DNA of 13,486 bases, taken from an uncultured bacterium (GTDB lineage Bacteria; Patescibacteriota; Minisyncoccia; Phycocordibacterales; GWA1-40-21). Position 1 is the stretch's first letter. Each line of letters begins with the position of its first letter. The stretch is from assembly GCA_903824735.1 (NCBI GenBank), contig CAIJXO010000052.1:1-13486 (forward strand), read 5' to 3'. The position numbers were made by a program, and so were the translations under genes. The notes beneath the pieces were generated by a model. That model saw only the letters and a program-made list of their open reading frames with translations, was not told where the DNA came from and searched no databases. This document shows, one piece after another, positions 1-5,086 of the stretch.

Positions 1-59
1 ATTGAACCGATGACCTCGTCATTACCAATGACGTGCTCTACCAACTGAGCTACAATGGC
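1..59 (-). tRNA. tRNA-Thr (GGU), 3' end cut by window edge
   Basis: Read on the minus strand, the sequence starts with acceptor strand GCCATTG (59-53). It then has TA, a D arm GCTC/GAGC with loop AGTTGGTA, and an anticodon stem CGTCA/TGACG around the loop TTGGTAA, giving anticodon GGU. The variable region and the start of the T arm (ATCGG, TTCAAT) follow before the window ends. The acceptor 3' strand and discriminator are outside. It is the last visible member of the minus-strand tRNA cluster. Confidence 0.9.
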
Positions 60-117
60 TTCTAAAAGCCTTCCCTAGAATAGCTTATTTATTAAACTTT
101 TTCAATGTAAATGCAAT

Positions 118-143
118 ACCACCAAGCGTTGAAGCTTGGTGGT
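118..143 (-). terminator. Perfect 10-bp hairpin, probable terminator
   Basis: ACCACCAAGC (118-127) and GCTTGGTGGT (134-143) form a perfect 10-bp stem with a 6-nt loop. It begins 20 nt after the stop codon of the small ORF at 163-411. The following minus-strand sequence is AT-rich but has only short T runs, so intrinsic termination is likely but not certain. It separates the small ORF from tRNA-Thr. Confidence 0.5.
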
Positions 144-162
144 GTACGTCGTGCTTGTCCTA

Positions 163-411
163 CTACCTCGGTAAGAGTTGGATCAAGCTGGCGGTGTTTG
201 GTCCAGTCTCGGCTTTAGTCAAGACTGTCTCAATTACCTGAAGGACCATGAGGAAAGTGTGCTCTAGTGCATGGAAGATTTCCGGCACTAGGAACCGAAT
301 AAGAATGATTGCGAGCGCTAGGCCCAGAACCCTAAATATTCTCATATGATTAAGGTTGAGGATAGGCTTATGTCGTTGACGAGACGACATTGTGCAAATA
401 AACTTACACAC
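163..411 (-). CDS. Small putative membrane protein, hypothetical
   Basis: I do not recognise a family. The 82-residue reading (GTG start at 411) has a basic N-terminus rich in K, R and H. One strong hydrophobic stretch follows at about residues 24-46 (IFRVLGLALAIILIRFLVPE), then a polar tail, suggesting a single-pass membrane protein. A good promoter lies upstream (509-538) and a hairpin downstream (118-143), so the locus is probably transcribed. The start is uncertain: the purine tract AGGGGA (417-412) directly abuts the GTG, while the next in-frame ATG (390) is 21 nt away from it. The tract also touches an 8-bp leader hairpin. The transcript could instead be a non-coding RNA. Confidence 0.4.
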   Translation of the reverse strand: MCKFICTMSSRQRHKPILNLNHMRIFRVLGLALAIILIRFLVPEIFHALEHTFLMVLQVIETVLTKAETGPNTASLIQLLPR

Positions 412-415
412 TCCC

Positions 416-453
416 CTCGTTGAATCTCCGAATTCTTCCAGAGTCTCAACGAG
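416..453 (-). promoter_or_regulatory. Leader hairpin next to the RBS of the small ORF
   Basis: On the minus strand CTCGTTGA (453-446) pairs perfectly with TCAACGAG (423-416), enclosing a 22-nt loop that can form a further short CTC/GAG helix. The 3' arm ends in GAG, which is also the start of the GAGGGGAG purine tract before the GTG at 411. The hairpin could hide part of the ribosome binding site. The pairing is visible; any regulatory role is inference. Confidence 0.35.
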
Positions 454-508
454 AAGCAGTTCCGTTATTTGGTTTTCAAGTTTCGGTCTTCTTTCTTCTC
501 CTGTGGGG

Positions 509-538
509 AGTATAGCATATATGCTATATAAAAGTCAA
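509..538 (-). promoter_or_regulatory. Sigma70-type promoter with overlapping 18-bp palindrome
   Basis: The minus strand reads TTGACT (538-533), an 18-nt spacer, then TATACT (514-509), close to the housekeeping consensus. The perfect palindrome TATAGCATATATGCTATA (511-528) fills the spacer and most of the -10 box, the position of a repressor operator. Transcription would start near 502 and read into a leader of about 90 nt before the small ORF at 411. Confidence 0.7.
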
Positions 539-558
539 GTGAATTTTGATACGACAAA

Positions 559-586
559 GGGCAGGTTGTGAATCCACCCCCTGCCC
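559..586 (-). terminator. GC-rich hairpin after the kinase gene
   Basis: GGGCAGG (559-565) and CCTGCCC (580-586) form a 7-bp stem with a 14-nt loop, about 50 nt beyond the stop codon of the kinase-like gene. On the minus strand it is followed by TTTGTCG, so the U tract is short and the terminator is weak by that criterion. A promoter starts just after it, which fits a transcription-unit border. Confidence 0.45.
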
Positions 587-638
587 GGGTTTTACCCTGT
601 GTTCCTCCTATGTCCTCGCTCCGCTTTTACATTGGAGG

Positions 639-1250
639 CTATTTGAGCCGCAGCCACTTCGCAGCACGGTTACGGACACTTTCGCGGGGCTCGTTGTAGT
701 CCACGAACAAGTGAAAAGTGCCGACACCGAGATCCCCGAAGAGCTGGATCGCAGGAATCGTCTTCTCGACGAACTCCTTGCGTGCATTCGCGAGCTCGAC
801 CTCACCTCCGTCAGTTCGCGGTCCGCGCTCTGCTGCTGCGGCGGCATCGTTCTCCCGACGACGCAGCTCCTCCTTGGTCGGAATGATGAGCTGAATCTGC
901 ACCAGCTCATATTCCTCCCTAAGGCGGACAAGGTCAGGCCAGAATGCCCGAACCTGCTCCACATCTCGGAAAGACCCGTTGAAGAGGAGATGCTTCCCGT
1001 GAGCCGAAGTAATGAAACCCGGCCACACAGACTTTACGATCGGAATGAACGCCGAATTCCGAATCAAGACTCCGGCGTCCTGATCCGCCTTGATCACCGG
1101 TCCATGAACCGGATCGGTATCACGCATCAGACGGGTCATTTGCCCCGTCGATAACGCTACAAAACCGTAGACCTCCTTGAGCCACTTGGCCAAAGCGTCC
1201 TTTCCGCAGAATCTCCCGCCCTGAAGTATCAGGGCAATTCTTTTACTCAC
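639..1250 (-). CDS. Adenylate-kinase-like nucleoside monophosphate kinase
   Basis: The 203-residue product resembles the adenylate kinase family, which transfers phosphate from ATP to a nucleoside monophosphate in the cytoplasm. It has an N-terminal beta strand and a P-loop (GGRFCGKD, residues 11-18). The segment STGQMTRL at 34-41 matches the STGDxxR substrate-binding region. NGSFRDVEQV at 91-100 stands where the family has GFPRT..Q, and a later R-rich stretch with T-D-G-G resembles the region after the short lid. The canonical GxPGxGKGT is altered, with Cys before GK and Ala for Thr, so substrate and activity are uncertain. I chose the GTG at 1250 because GGGAGG ends 5 nt before it; a TTG at 1265 would add five residues. 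The gene is visibly more GC-rich than the pilus, lig and gat genes and has a strong SD that they lack, hinting at transfer. It lies downstream of tRNA-Asp. Confidence 0.75.
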   Translation of the reverse strand: MSKRIALILQGGRFCGKDALAKWLKEVYGFVALSTGQMTRLMRDTDPVHGPVIKADQDAGVLIRNSAFIPIVKSVWPGFITSAHGKHLLFNGSFRDVEQVRAFWPDLVRLREEYELVQIQLIIPTKEELRRRENDAAAAAERGPRTDGGEVELANARKEFVEKTIPAIQLFGDLGVGTFHLFVDYNEPRESVRNRAAKWLRLK

Positions 1251-1268
1251 GACACCCTCCCTCAATGC

Positions 1269-1285
1269 GGCACCTTAAAAGTGCC
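1269..1285. repeat. Short inverted repeat in the kinase leader
   Basis: GGCAC (1269-1273) and GTGCC (1281-1285) are inverted around a 7-nt AT-rich loop, 19 nt upstream of the kinase start. It may be a weak terminator or processing hairpin between tRNA-Asp and the kinase. The rest of 1286-1336 shows no clear promoter or gene. Confidence 0.3.
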
Positions 1286-1336
1286 TTCGTTGTTACTTCG
1301 GACATTTCGAACACTTTCTACAAAGACCTCTTCCTG

Positions 1337-1617
1337 CGCGCTCGATGGGACTCGAACCCACGACCTCTCCCGTGCACTAATTCATTACTTTCGTAATGGC
1401 ATGGACTATATCTTTACCCGTCTTGATTGATCAAGCGAGGGTACTCCGGTATCTAGTCTCTACGGCGCCCTCAAGACTTTCTTGAGGTTCCCACGGTGTT
1501 CGCATATCTCTAAACGAGACTTAGCCTTCACCGTTATCCCAGAGAGTTTCAATCTGTCTCTCGACAAAAAGCTGCACGTCTACAGGGGAGCGTTCTAACC
1601 AGCTGAACTACGAGCGC
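1337..1617 (-). tRNA. tRNA-Asp (GUC) interrupted by a group I intron
   Basis: The 5' exon (1617-1582) contains acceptor GCGCTCG, TA, the D arm GTTC/GAAC with loop AGCTGGTTA, anticodon stem strand CTCCC (1590-1586) and CTGT of the loop. The 3' exon (1374-1337) contains CAC, stem strand GGGAG (1371-1367), variable AGGTC, the T arm GTGGG/CCCAT with loop TTCGAGT, acceptor CGAGCGC (1344-1338) and discriminator G. Joining the exons restores a 7-nt loop CTGTCAC with anticodon GUC. G73 and the overall sequence resemble bacterial tRNA-Asp. No CCA is encoded. The first 10 nt overlap the 3' end of the upstream homing endonuclease gene. All visible arms pair well, so the tRNA is probably functional after splicing. 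Confidence 0.92.
1375..1581 (-). ncRNA. Group I self-splicing intron in the tRNA-Asp anticodon loop
   Basis: The 207-nt insertion follows U35 and ends in G (1375), matching the group I rules of U before the 5' splice site and omega-G at the 3' end. P1 is CUGU of the exon with GCAG of the intron, closing in a U.G pair. The neighbouring CGUG can pair with exon CACG as P10. P7 is visible as GACTA (1458-1454) with TAGTC (1408-1404), the latter inside the typical AAGATATAGTCC core. P8 is ACCC (1442-1439) with GGGT (1419-1416). A 7-bp P6-like hairpin lies at 1469-1487. P9 is CATTAC-GAAA-GTAATG (1398-1383) with a GNRA loop. There is no ORF inside. The exact subclass was not determined. Confidence 0.9.
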
Positions 1618-2291
1618 ATTTTCAATAATCTCTCAAAAATTATCCTCTTCCTCATCAGGAAGAGACCATCATCCTTGAGATGTATACTATTATACATAAA
1701 ATCATATAATTTCAAAGCGTCTAAGGTACTATAAGAAAGCCGATAGTAGTTTCGCTTGTTTTTGACAACTGAACCACCCAATAGACCGACAGCGGCTAAC
1801 CTACTCTTTAGTCTCGACAAAAAGTCTAACGAACAAGAGGTAAACACCAAAAGCATAGCCGGGTCTGGGTTAATCCTCTCTTTGTGTGAATTTCCGACCC
1901 AAACACTACCGTCACCATCAAAATAACCCCTAACAAAATCCGCCAAATATTTCCGAGGAACATTCGGCACAAAAAGGCTTTTAGTTTTATTCTCCGCATA
2001 ACCCAATCTCCGTAAATCTTGACACATTTCTTTACTACCGATTTGCAATCTGTATAAATTTTTCTCCTTGCCCTTACCTTCCCTTAACCCAATCTTATGA
2101 TTAGATTCTAAAACTTTTCTTATCTTATCCAGAAGATCAAGGTCGGTAATTTGGATCGAAAAGAAATCAGCTCCCCTCTTATTGTGAGTAATATATCCAT
2201 CAGCAGCAAAAAATCCCAAAACATAAGCCGTGTTATGTGACCATTTTTTAAAGAAATCTAGATTTACTTTTCTAGAAATAGGCATGCACAT
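1608..2291 (-). CDS. LAGLIDADG homing endonuclease, two motifs
   Basis: The 227-residue protein contains two LAGLIDADG-type helices: VLGFFAADGYI at residues 24-34 (acidic residue D31) and FVRGYFDGDGSV at 119-130 (acidic residue D127). About 95 residues separate them, as in single-chain monomeric homing endonucleases. Basic DNA-binding segments lie between and after the motifs. Such enzymes cut one long target site, often an intron-free allele, and spread the linked element by repair. This gene is not inside the intron. It lies directly upstream of tRNA-Asp, and its last codons (R, S, stop) are the first 10 nt of the tRNA. The ATG at 2291 has no SD; a second ATG lies at 2285. It is 47 nt downstream of tRNA-Met and is probably expressed from the tRNA transcript. 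Both motif acidic residues are intact, so it may be active. Confidence 0.9.
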   Translation of the reverse strand: MCMPISRKVNLDFFKKWSHNTAYVLGFFAADGYITHNKRGADFFSIQITDLDLLDKIRKVLESNHKIGLREGKGKEKNLYRLQIGSKEMCQDLRRLGYAENKTKSLFVPNVPRKYLADFVRGYFDGDGSVWVGNSHKERINPDPAMLLVFTSCSLDFLSRLKSRLAAVGLLGGSVVKNKRNYYRLSYSTLDALKLYDFMYNSIHLKDDGLFLMRKRIIFERLLKMRS

Positions 2292-2338
2292 ATACTAACA
2301 CGTGACAGGAGATTACACTAACCACTAATTCTTTACTG
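2292..2338 (-). other. Possible scar of tRNA-Asp/intron sequence upstream of the endonuclease gene
   Basis: On the minus strand GTAAAGAATTAGTG matches the intron's 3' terminal GTAATGAATTAGTG at 13 of 14 positions. Next come GGTTAG, as in the D loop of tRNA-Asp, and CTCCTGTCACG, close to the intron-free anticodon region CTCCCCTGTCACG. The stretch does not fold into a tRNA, and the sequence after CACG diverges. It may be a recombination or homing remnant. The matches are short, so chance similarity remains possible. Confidence 0.35.
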
Positions 2339-2409
2339 TGCCGATGAATGGAATTGAACCATTTTTTGAGGCTTATGAGTCCCCCGTTCTACCATTGAAC
2401 TACATCGGC
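2339..2409 (-). tRNA. tRNA-Met (CAU); may be elongator Met or Ile2
   Basis: The acceptor GCCGATG (2409-2403) pairs with CATCGGC (2346-2340), followed by discriminator A. The D arm is GTTC/GAAC and the T arm AATGG/CCATT with loop TTCAATT. The anticodon loop CTCATAA gives CAU. The anticodon stem GGGGA/GCCTC has a G.U pair and an A.G apposition next to the loop, so it is imperfect. CAU may be read as Met, or as Ile after lysidine modification; the sequence alone does not settle this. No CCA is encoded. A promoter lies 29 nt upstream of its 5' end. Confidence 0.85.
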
Positions 2410-2438
2410 AAATATTTCCTCATAGGAAAAACAGAGTC

Positions 2439-2466
2439 AATATAACATTTTTTGACCGAAAAACAA
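2439..2466 (-). promoter_or_regulatory. Promoter for tRNA-Met and downstream endonuclease/tRNA-Asp
   Basis: The minus strand has TTGTTT (2466-2461), a 16-nt spacer and TATATT (2444-2439), preceded by TGT, an extended -10 (TGn). Start of transcription would be near 2432. A short TTTCCT/AGGAAA hairpin (2415-2429) lies in the leader before tRNA-Met. This promoter probably also serves the endonuclease gene and tRNA-Asp, for which I see no other clear promoter. Confidence 0.5.
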
Positions 2467-2478
2467 GCCTAATTCGTG

Positions 2479-2549
2479 TTGCGGGGCTAGGATTTGCACC
2501 TAGGTCTCAAGGTTATGAGCCTCGCGAATTACTGTTACTCTACCCCGCT
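2479..2549 (-). tRNA. Initiator-like tRNA-Met (CAU), divergent
   Basis: The acceptor helix is GCGGGG (2548-2543) with CCCCGC (2486-2481). It is flanked by A1 (2549) and A72 (2480), so the first pair is mismatched as in bacterial initiators, and A73 follows. The D stem is GAGT/ATTC with loop AACAGTA, the anticodon stem CGAGG/CCTTG with loop CTCATAA, and the T arm CTAGG/CCTAG with loop TGCAAAT. The initiator's three G-C pairs next to the loop are here A-U, G-C, G-C. The D loop lacks the usual GG, and the T loop has G at position 55. No CCA is encoded. The fit is good enough for a real but unusual tRNA. Confidence 0.8.
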
Positions 2550-2575
2550 GACGCTATTCTACCTCATTTCTGATG

Positions 2576-2682
2576 AGAAAACAATGGGCCCAGCTGAAGC
2601 CTCACGGAGTGCGACGGCACGAGTGTGAGCAAATTTTTCAGCAGAAAAATTATGCGTGCTTCAGGCTGGGCTATTGTTTTCT
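2576..2682. repeat. 107-bp branched inverted repeat (terminator or MITE-like)
   Basis: AGAAAACAAT (2576-2585) and ATTGTTTTCT (2673-2682) are perfect inverted ends. They continue into GGGCCCAGCTGAAGC (2586-2600) and GCTTCAGGCTGGGCT (2658-2672), which pair with one bulge on each side. Inside are two further hairpins: CTCAC..GTGC-GACG-GCAC..GTGAG (2601-2629) and AATTTTTC-AGCA-GAAAAATT (2632-2651). The whole can fold as a three-way junction. It starts 3 bp after the stop of the upstream gene and ends in TTGTTTTCTC on the minus strand, so it may terminate that transcript. Confidence 0.6.
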
Positions 2683-2685
2683 TCT

Positions 2686-3327
2686 CTAGATGTAAGCAAA
2701 TTCGCGGAAGACAAGTTCGTAGAGTCCAATTACCCTCTTCGCCTCCCGATGATTAATCAAAAATTCTGAGCCCTCATGAGCAATCGCATTACGGATTTTG
2801 TGTGCCTCCCACGCACTTTCGATATTAGTAAAGTCACTAGGCTCGACGGCTTTGAGCTTGTCGCCAATCGTCCCCTGATTGTAACCCATCTTTTCCAAGA
2901 TATCATCAAGCATAATGTCGCATTCAAGAATCGCCAGCTTCCAATCGCTCGGATTGTCTGAGTTGATATGGATAATCACTCTCTGCCATTTATCATTCCC
3001 CACTGCCGGAGGAATCATGCTGTTTACTGGCTCAGGTTTGTTTGGCAAAGCCAATCTCGCGTGCATATTGCGTTGAATGTGTAGGATTTTGCTTGAGGTC
3101 CAAATGACGACAAAAATTAAAATGATTGACAAGATGAAGGAAAACGAAAATATCTTCATGAGGAAGATAACGGCGTAATCAGGAATAAGCAACCAGAAAG
3201 TCTTAACATTCGAGGTAACACTACCGTCAAAACTCGAGCCAATAGTCCTATACAGCGAGTCGATAAAGGGATTCAGAGCGACTGAATGAAGAGCATCTAT
3301 TTGTGATAATTCTTCTGGAGGGTTCAT
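2686..3327 (-). CDS. Membrane-anchored protein with HEPN-like RxxxxH motif
   Basis: The 213-residue protein has a polar N-terminus and one strong transmembrane segment at about residues 53-77. A linker follows, then an alpha-helical C-terminal domain. In that domain R179-N-A-I-A-H184 fits the Rx4-6H motif of HEPN domains, many of which are metal-independent RNases or nucleotide-binding folds. The family assignment rests on this motif and the helical pattern only, so function is uncertain. The start is the ATG at 3327, with only a weak AGG upstream. TAGAAT preceded by TGG could be an extended -10 just before it, so the gene may be both read through from gatA (gap 26 nt) and separately started. 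A branched inverted repeat lies directly after the stop codon. Confidence 0.65.
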   Translation of the reverse strand: MNPPEELSQIDALHSVALNPFIDSLYRTIGSSFDGSVTSNVKTFWLLIPDYAVIFLMKIFSFSFILSIILIFVVIWTSSKILHIQRNMHARLALPNKPEPVNSMIPPAVGNDKWQRVIIHINSDNPSDWKLAILECDIMLDDILEKMGYNQGTIGDKLKAVEPSDFTNIESAWEAHKIRNAIAHEGSEFLINHREAKRVIGLYELVFREFAYI

Positions 3328-3353
3328 ACTTGCCTAATTCTACCAAGAAAATC

Positions 3354-4775
3354 CTATTTCTCAAAGTCACTTCCGGCCTTAAATAGAGCAGTCTCGTTTG
3401 AGTGAGCCGACAAAAGCTGAATACCGAGCGGTAGCTGCTTGCCATTCATATCGGTGAAGCCAGAAGGGATAGAAATCGCTGGTACACCAGCCAAATTAGC
3501 CGGTACGGTAAAGATATCTTCGAGATAAAGGGCAATTGGGTCGCTAATTTTCTCACCGATTTTGAAAGCGGGATTTGGAGCGGTCGGGATGAGGATAAGA
3601 TCGACATCAGCGAAAACTTTTCTAAAGTCCTCACGAATCAAGTCACGGACAATGTTCGCCTTATTGTAATAAGCATCATAGTAACCAGAAGACAAAACGT
3701 AAGTTCCCAAAATAATACGGCGCACCACTTCTTTACCAAGACCAGCCTGGCGGGTTTTAAAATAATCGTCTACCATATTGTCCCCGTCTTTATGTAAACC
3801 GTATTTTACACCATCGAAGCGGGCCATATTTGAAGACACTTCAGCCGGAATAAGCGTGTAGTAGACCGACAATGAGTAAGCAATGTTTGGCAGACTAACT
3901 TCTTGGACTTCATAGCCAAGTTTCTTGAACTTTTCGACGGCTTCGTTAAAATTTTTCAGAACAACCGGATTTAAACCTTCCACTTTCATGGCTTCTTTGG
4001 GAATACCGATCTTTAGCTTCTTATTTTTTAATTCCAAGTTAGGCTTTTCAATCGTAGTGCTGTCCATGACATCTTTACCAGAAATAAAATCAAAGACAAT
4101 TTGCGCGTCATCGATATTCTTAGCAATCGGTCCGATTTGATCAAAAGACGAACCCATCGCCATCAAACCATAACGCGAGACAGCCCCGTAAGTTGGCTTT
4201 AGTCCAACTAGTCCACAAAAGCTTGCCGGCTGTCTGATTGAACCACCAGTATCGGATCCGAGAGCGACAAGCGCCATATCGCCTGCGACGCTAGCAACGG
4301 CACCACCAGAAGAACCGCCAGGGACACGTTCTAAATCGTGAGGGTTATGAGTCGGACCAAAAGCACTGTTTTCTGTCGAGCCACCCATCGCAAATTCATC
4401 CATGTTTGTGCGGCCAAGAAAGACTGCCCCAGCCTCTTTAAGTTTTTTGATCACGGTCGCATCATAGGTGCCGTGATAATTCTCAAGCATTTTAGACGCC
4501 GAGCTCACTATCCTCCCTTTCACCAAAATATTATCTTTAACGGAAAATGGAATACCCGTAAGCAAGGTGATATTTTTCTTTTCTTTTATTCTCTCATCCG
4601 CGAGTTTAGCTTGATCAATGACATCAGAGTAAACTTCAAGATACGCATGAATATCTTTATCAAATTTCTTAATATTTTCAAGATAGGCCGAAGCCAGATC
4701 CACCGCCGTGTATTTACCGGAAGTTAAATCTTCGTGTGCTTTGCGAATTGTCAGATTTTTGGTATCAATGGTCAT
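3354..4775 (-). CDS. gatA: Asp-tRNA(Asn)/Glu-tRNA(Gln) amidotransferase subunit A
   Basis: The 473-residue protein has the full amidase signature. K80 lies in GIPFSVKDN, S155 in PGGSSGG, and the nucleophile S179 in DTGGSIRQPA, so the Lys-cisSer-Ser triad is complete. GatA hydrolyses glutamine to ammonia, which GatB uses to convert misacylated Glu-tRNA(Gln) or Asp-tRNA(Asn) to the amidated form. The length is normal. The ATG at 4775 follows the gatC stop codon by one base, so the two are translationally close. No SD is visible. gatB is not in the window, and the gene most likely works with a distant copy. The next gene downstream is the HEPN-like membrane protein. Confidence 0.97.
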   Translation of the reverse strand: MTIDTKNLTIRKAHEDLTSGKYTAVDLASAYLENIKKFDKDIHAYLEVYSDVIDQAKLADERIKEKKNITLLTGIPFSVKDNILVKGRIVSSASKMLENYHGTYDATVIKKLKEAGAVFLGRTNMDEFAMGGSTENSAFGPTHNPHDLERVPGGSSGGAVASVAGDMALVALGSDTGGSIRQPASFCGLVGLKPTYGAVSRYGLMAMGSSFDQIGPIAKNIDDAQIVFDFISGKDVMDSTTIEKPNLELKNKKLKIGIPKEAMKVEGLNPVVLKNFNEAVEKFKKLGYEVQEVSLPNIAYSLSVYYTLIPAEVSSNMARFDGVKYGLHKDGDNMVDDYFKTRQAGLGKEVVRRIILGTYVLSSGYYDAYYNKANIVRDLIREDFRKVFADVDLILIPTAPNPAFKIGEKISDPIALYLEDIFTVPANLAGVPAISIPSGFTDMNGKQLPLGIQLLSAHSNETALFKAGSDFEK

Positions 4776-4776
4776 A

Positions 4777-5067
4777 TTATTGTTCGATAATCTTCTTTAC
4801 TTTCAGATAGTCACCTTCTTTCTTAGGAAATTCACTGACAATCGTCTCAGTATTTGACCCACTTTGATTTGGGTTTTCGTCAGGACGGGCGACGTTACGT
4901 AAATCTGGTATCTTTCTTTCCTCACCAAGTTTTGAAACAGCATTTTTGATCTGATCAACATAATTTAAAATCGCTCCAATCTCTTTGAGATAAGATTTCT
5001 TTTGCTCTTCCCCTAAATCGATACGAGCCAATTTGGCCAACTTTTCAATGTCTTTAATTTCAAGCAT
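4777..5067 (-). CDS. gatC: Asp-tRNA(Asn)/Glu-tRNA(Gln) amidotransferase subunit C
   Basis: The 96-residue protein matches GatC in length and layout. It has an N-terminal helix pair beginning with IKDIEKLAKLARIDL, then ILNYVDQI, then LRNVARPDE as in the family's DVxRxDE region, and a C-terminal segment near YLKVKKIIEQ. GatC wraps around GatA and stabilises the GatCAB complex. It lies 19 nt after the ligA stop codon and 1 nt before gatA. The short spacer before its ATG has no SD. Confidence 0.95.
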   Translation of the reverse strand: MLEIKDIEKLAKLARIDLGEEQKKSYLKEIGAILNYVDQIKNAVSKLGEERKIPDLRNVARPDENPNQSGSNTETIVSEFPKKEGDYLKVKKIIEQ

Positions 5068-5086
5068 AAAGCAATACTAGCATTTT

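Noticed and set aside
546..1154. Plus-strand open frame of 202 codons
   Set aside because: It lies opposite the kinase-like gene, whose protein has recognisable motifs and a good RBS. The plus-strand product has no family-like pattern and comes from the high GC content of this region.
1290..1336. TTCGAAA on the minus strand looking like a T loop, possible second tRNA-Asp 3' half after the real gene
   Set aside because: The flanking bases AAGTG and TGTCC do not pair as a T stem and no acceptor strand follows, so no tRNA remnant can be supported.
4338..4727. Plus-strand open frame of 129 codons opposite gatA
   Set aside because: It is fully inside gatA, which has complete amidase motifs. The opposite-strand product shows no domain and no promoter or RBS of its own.
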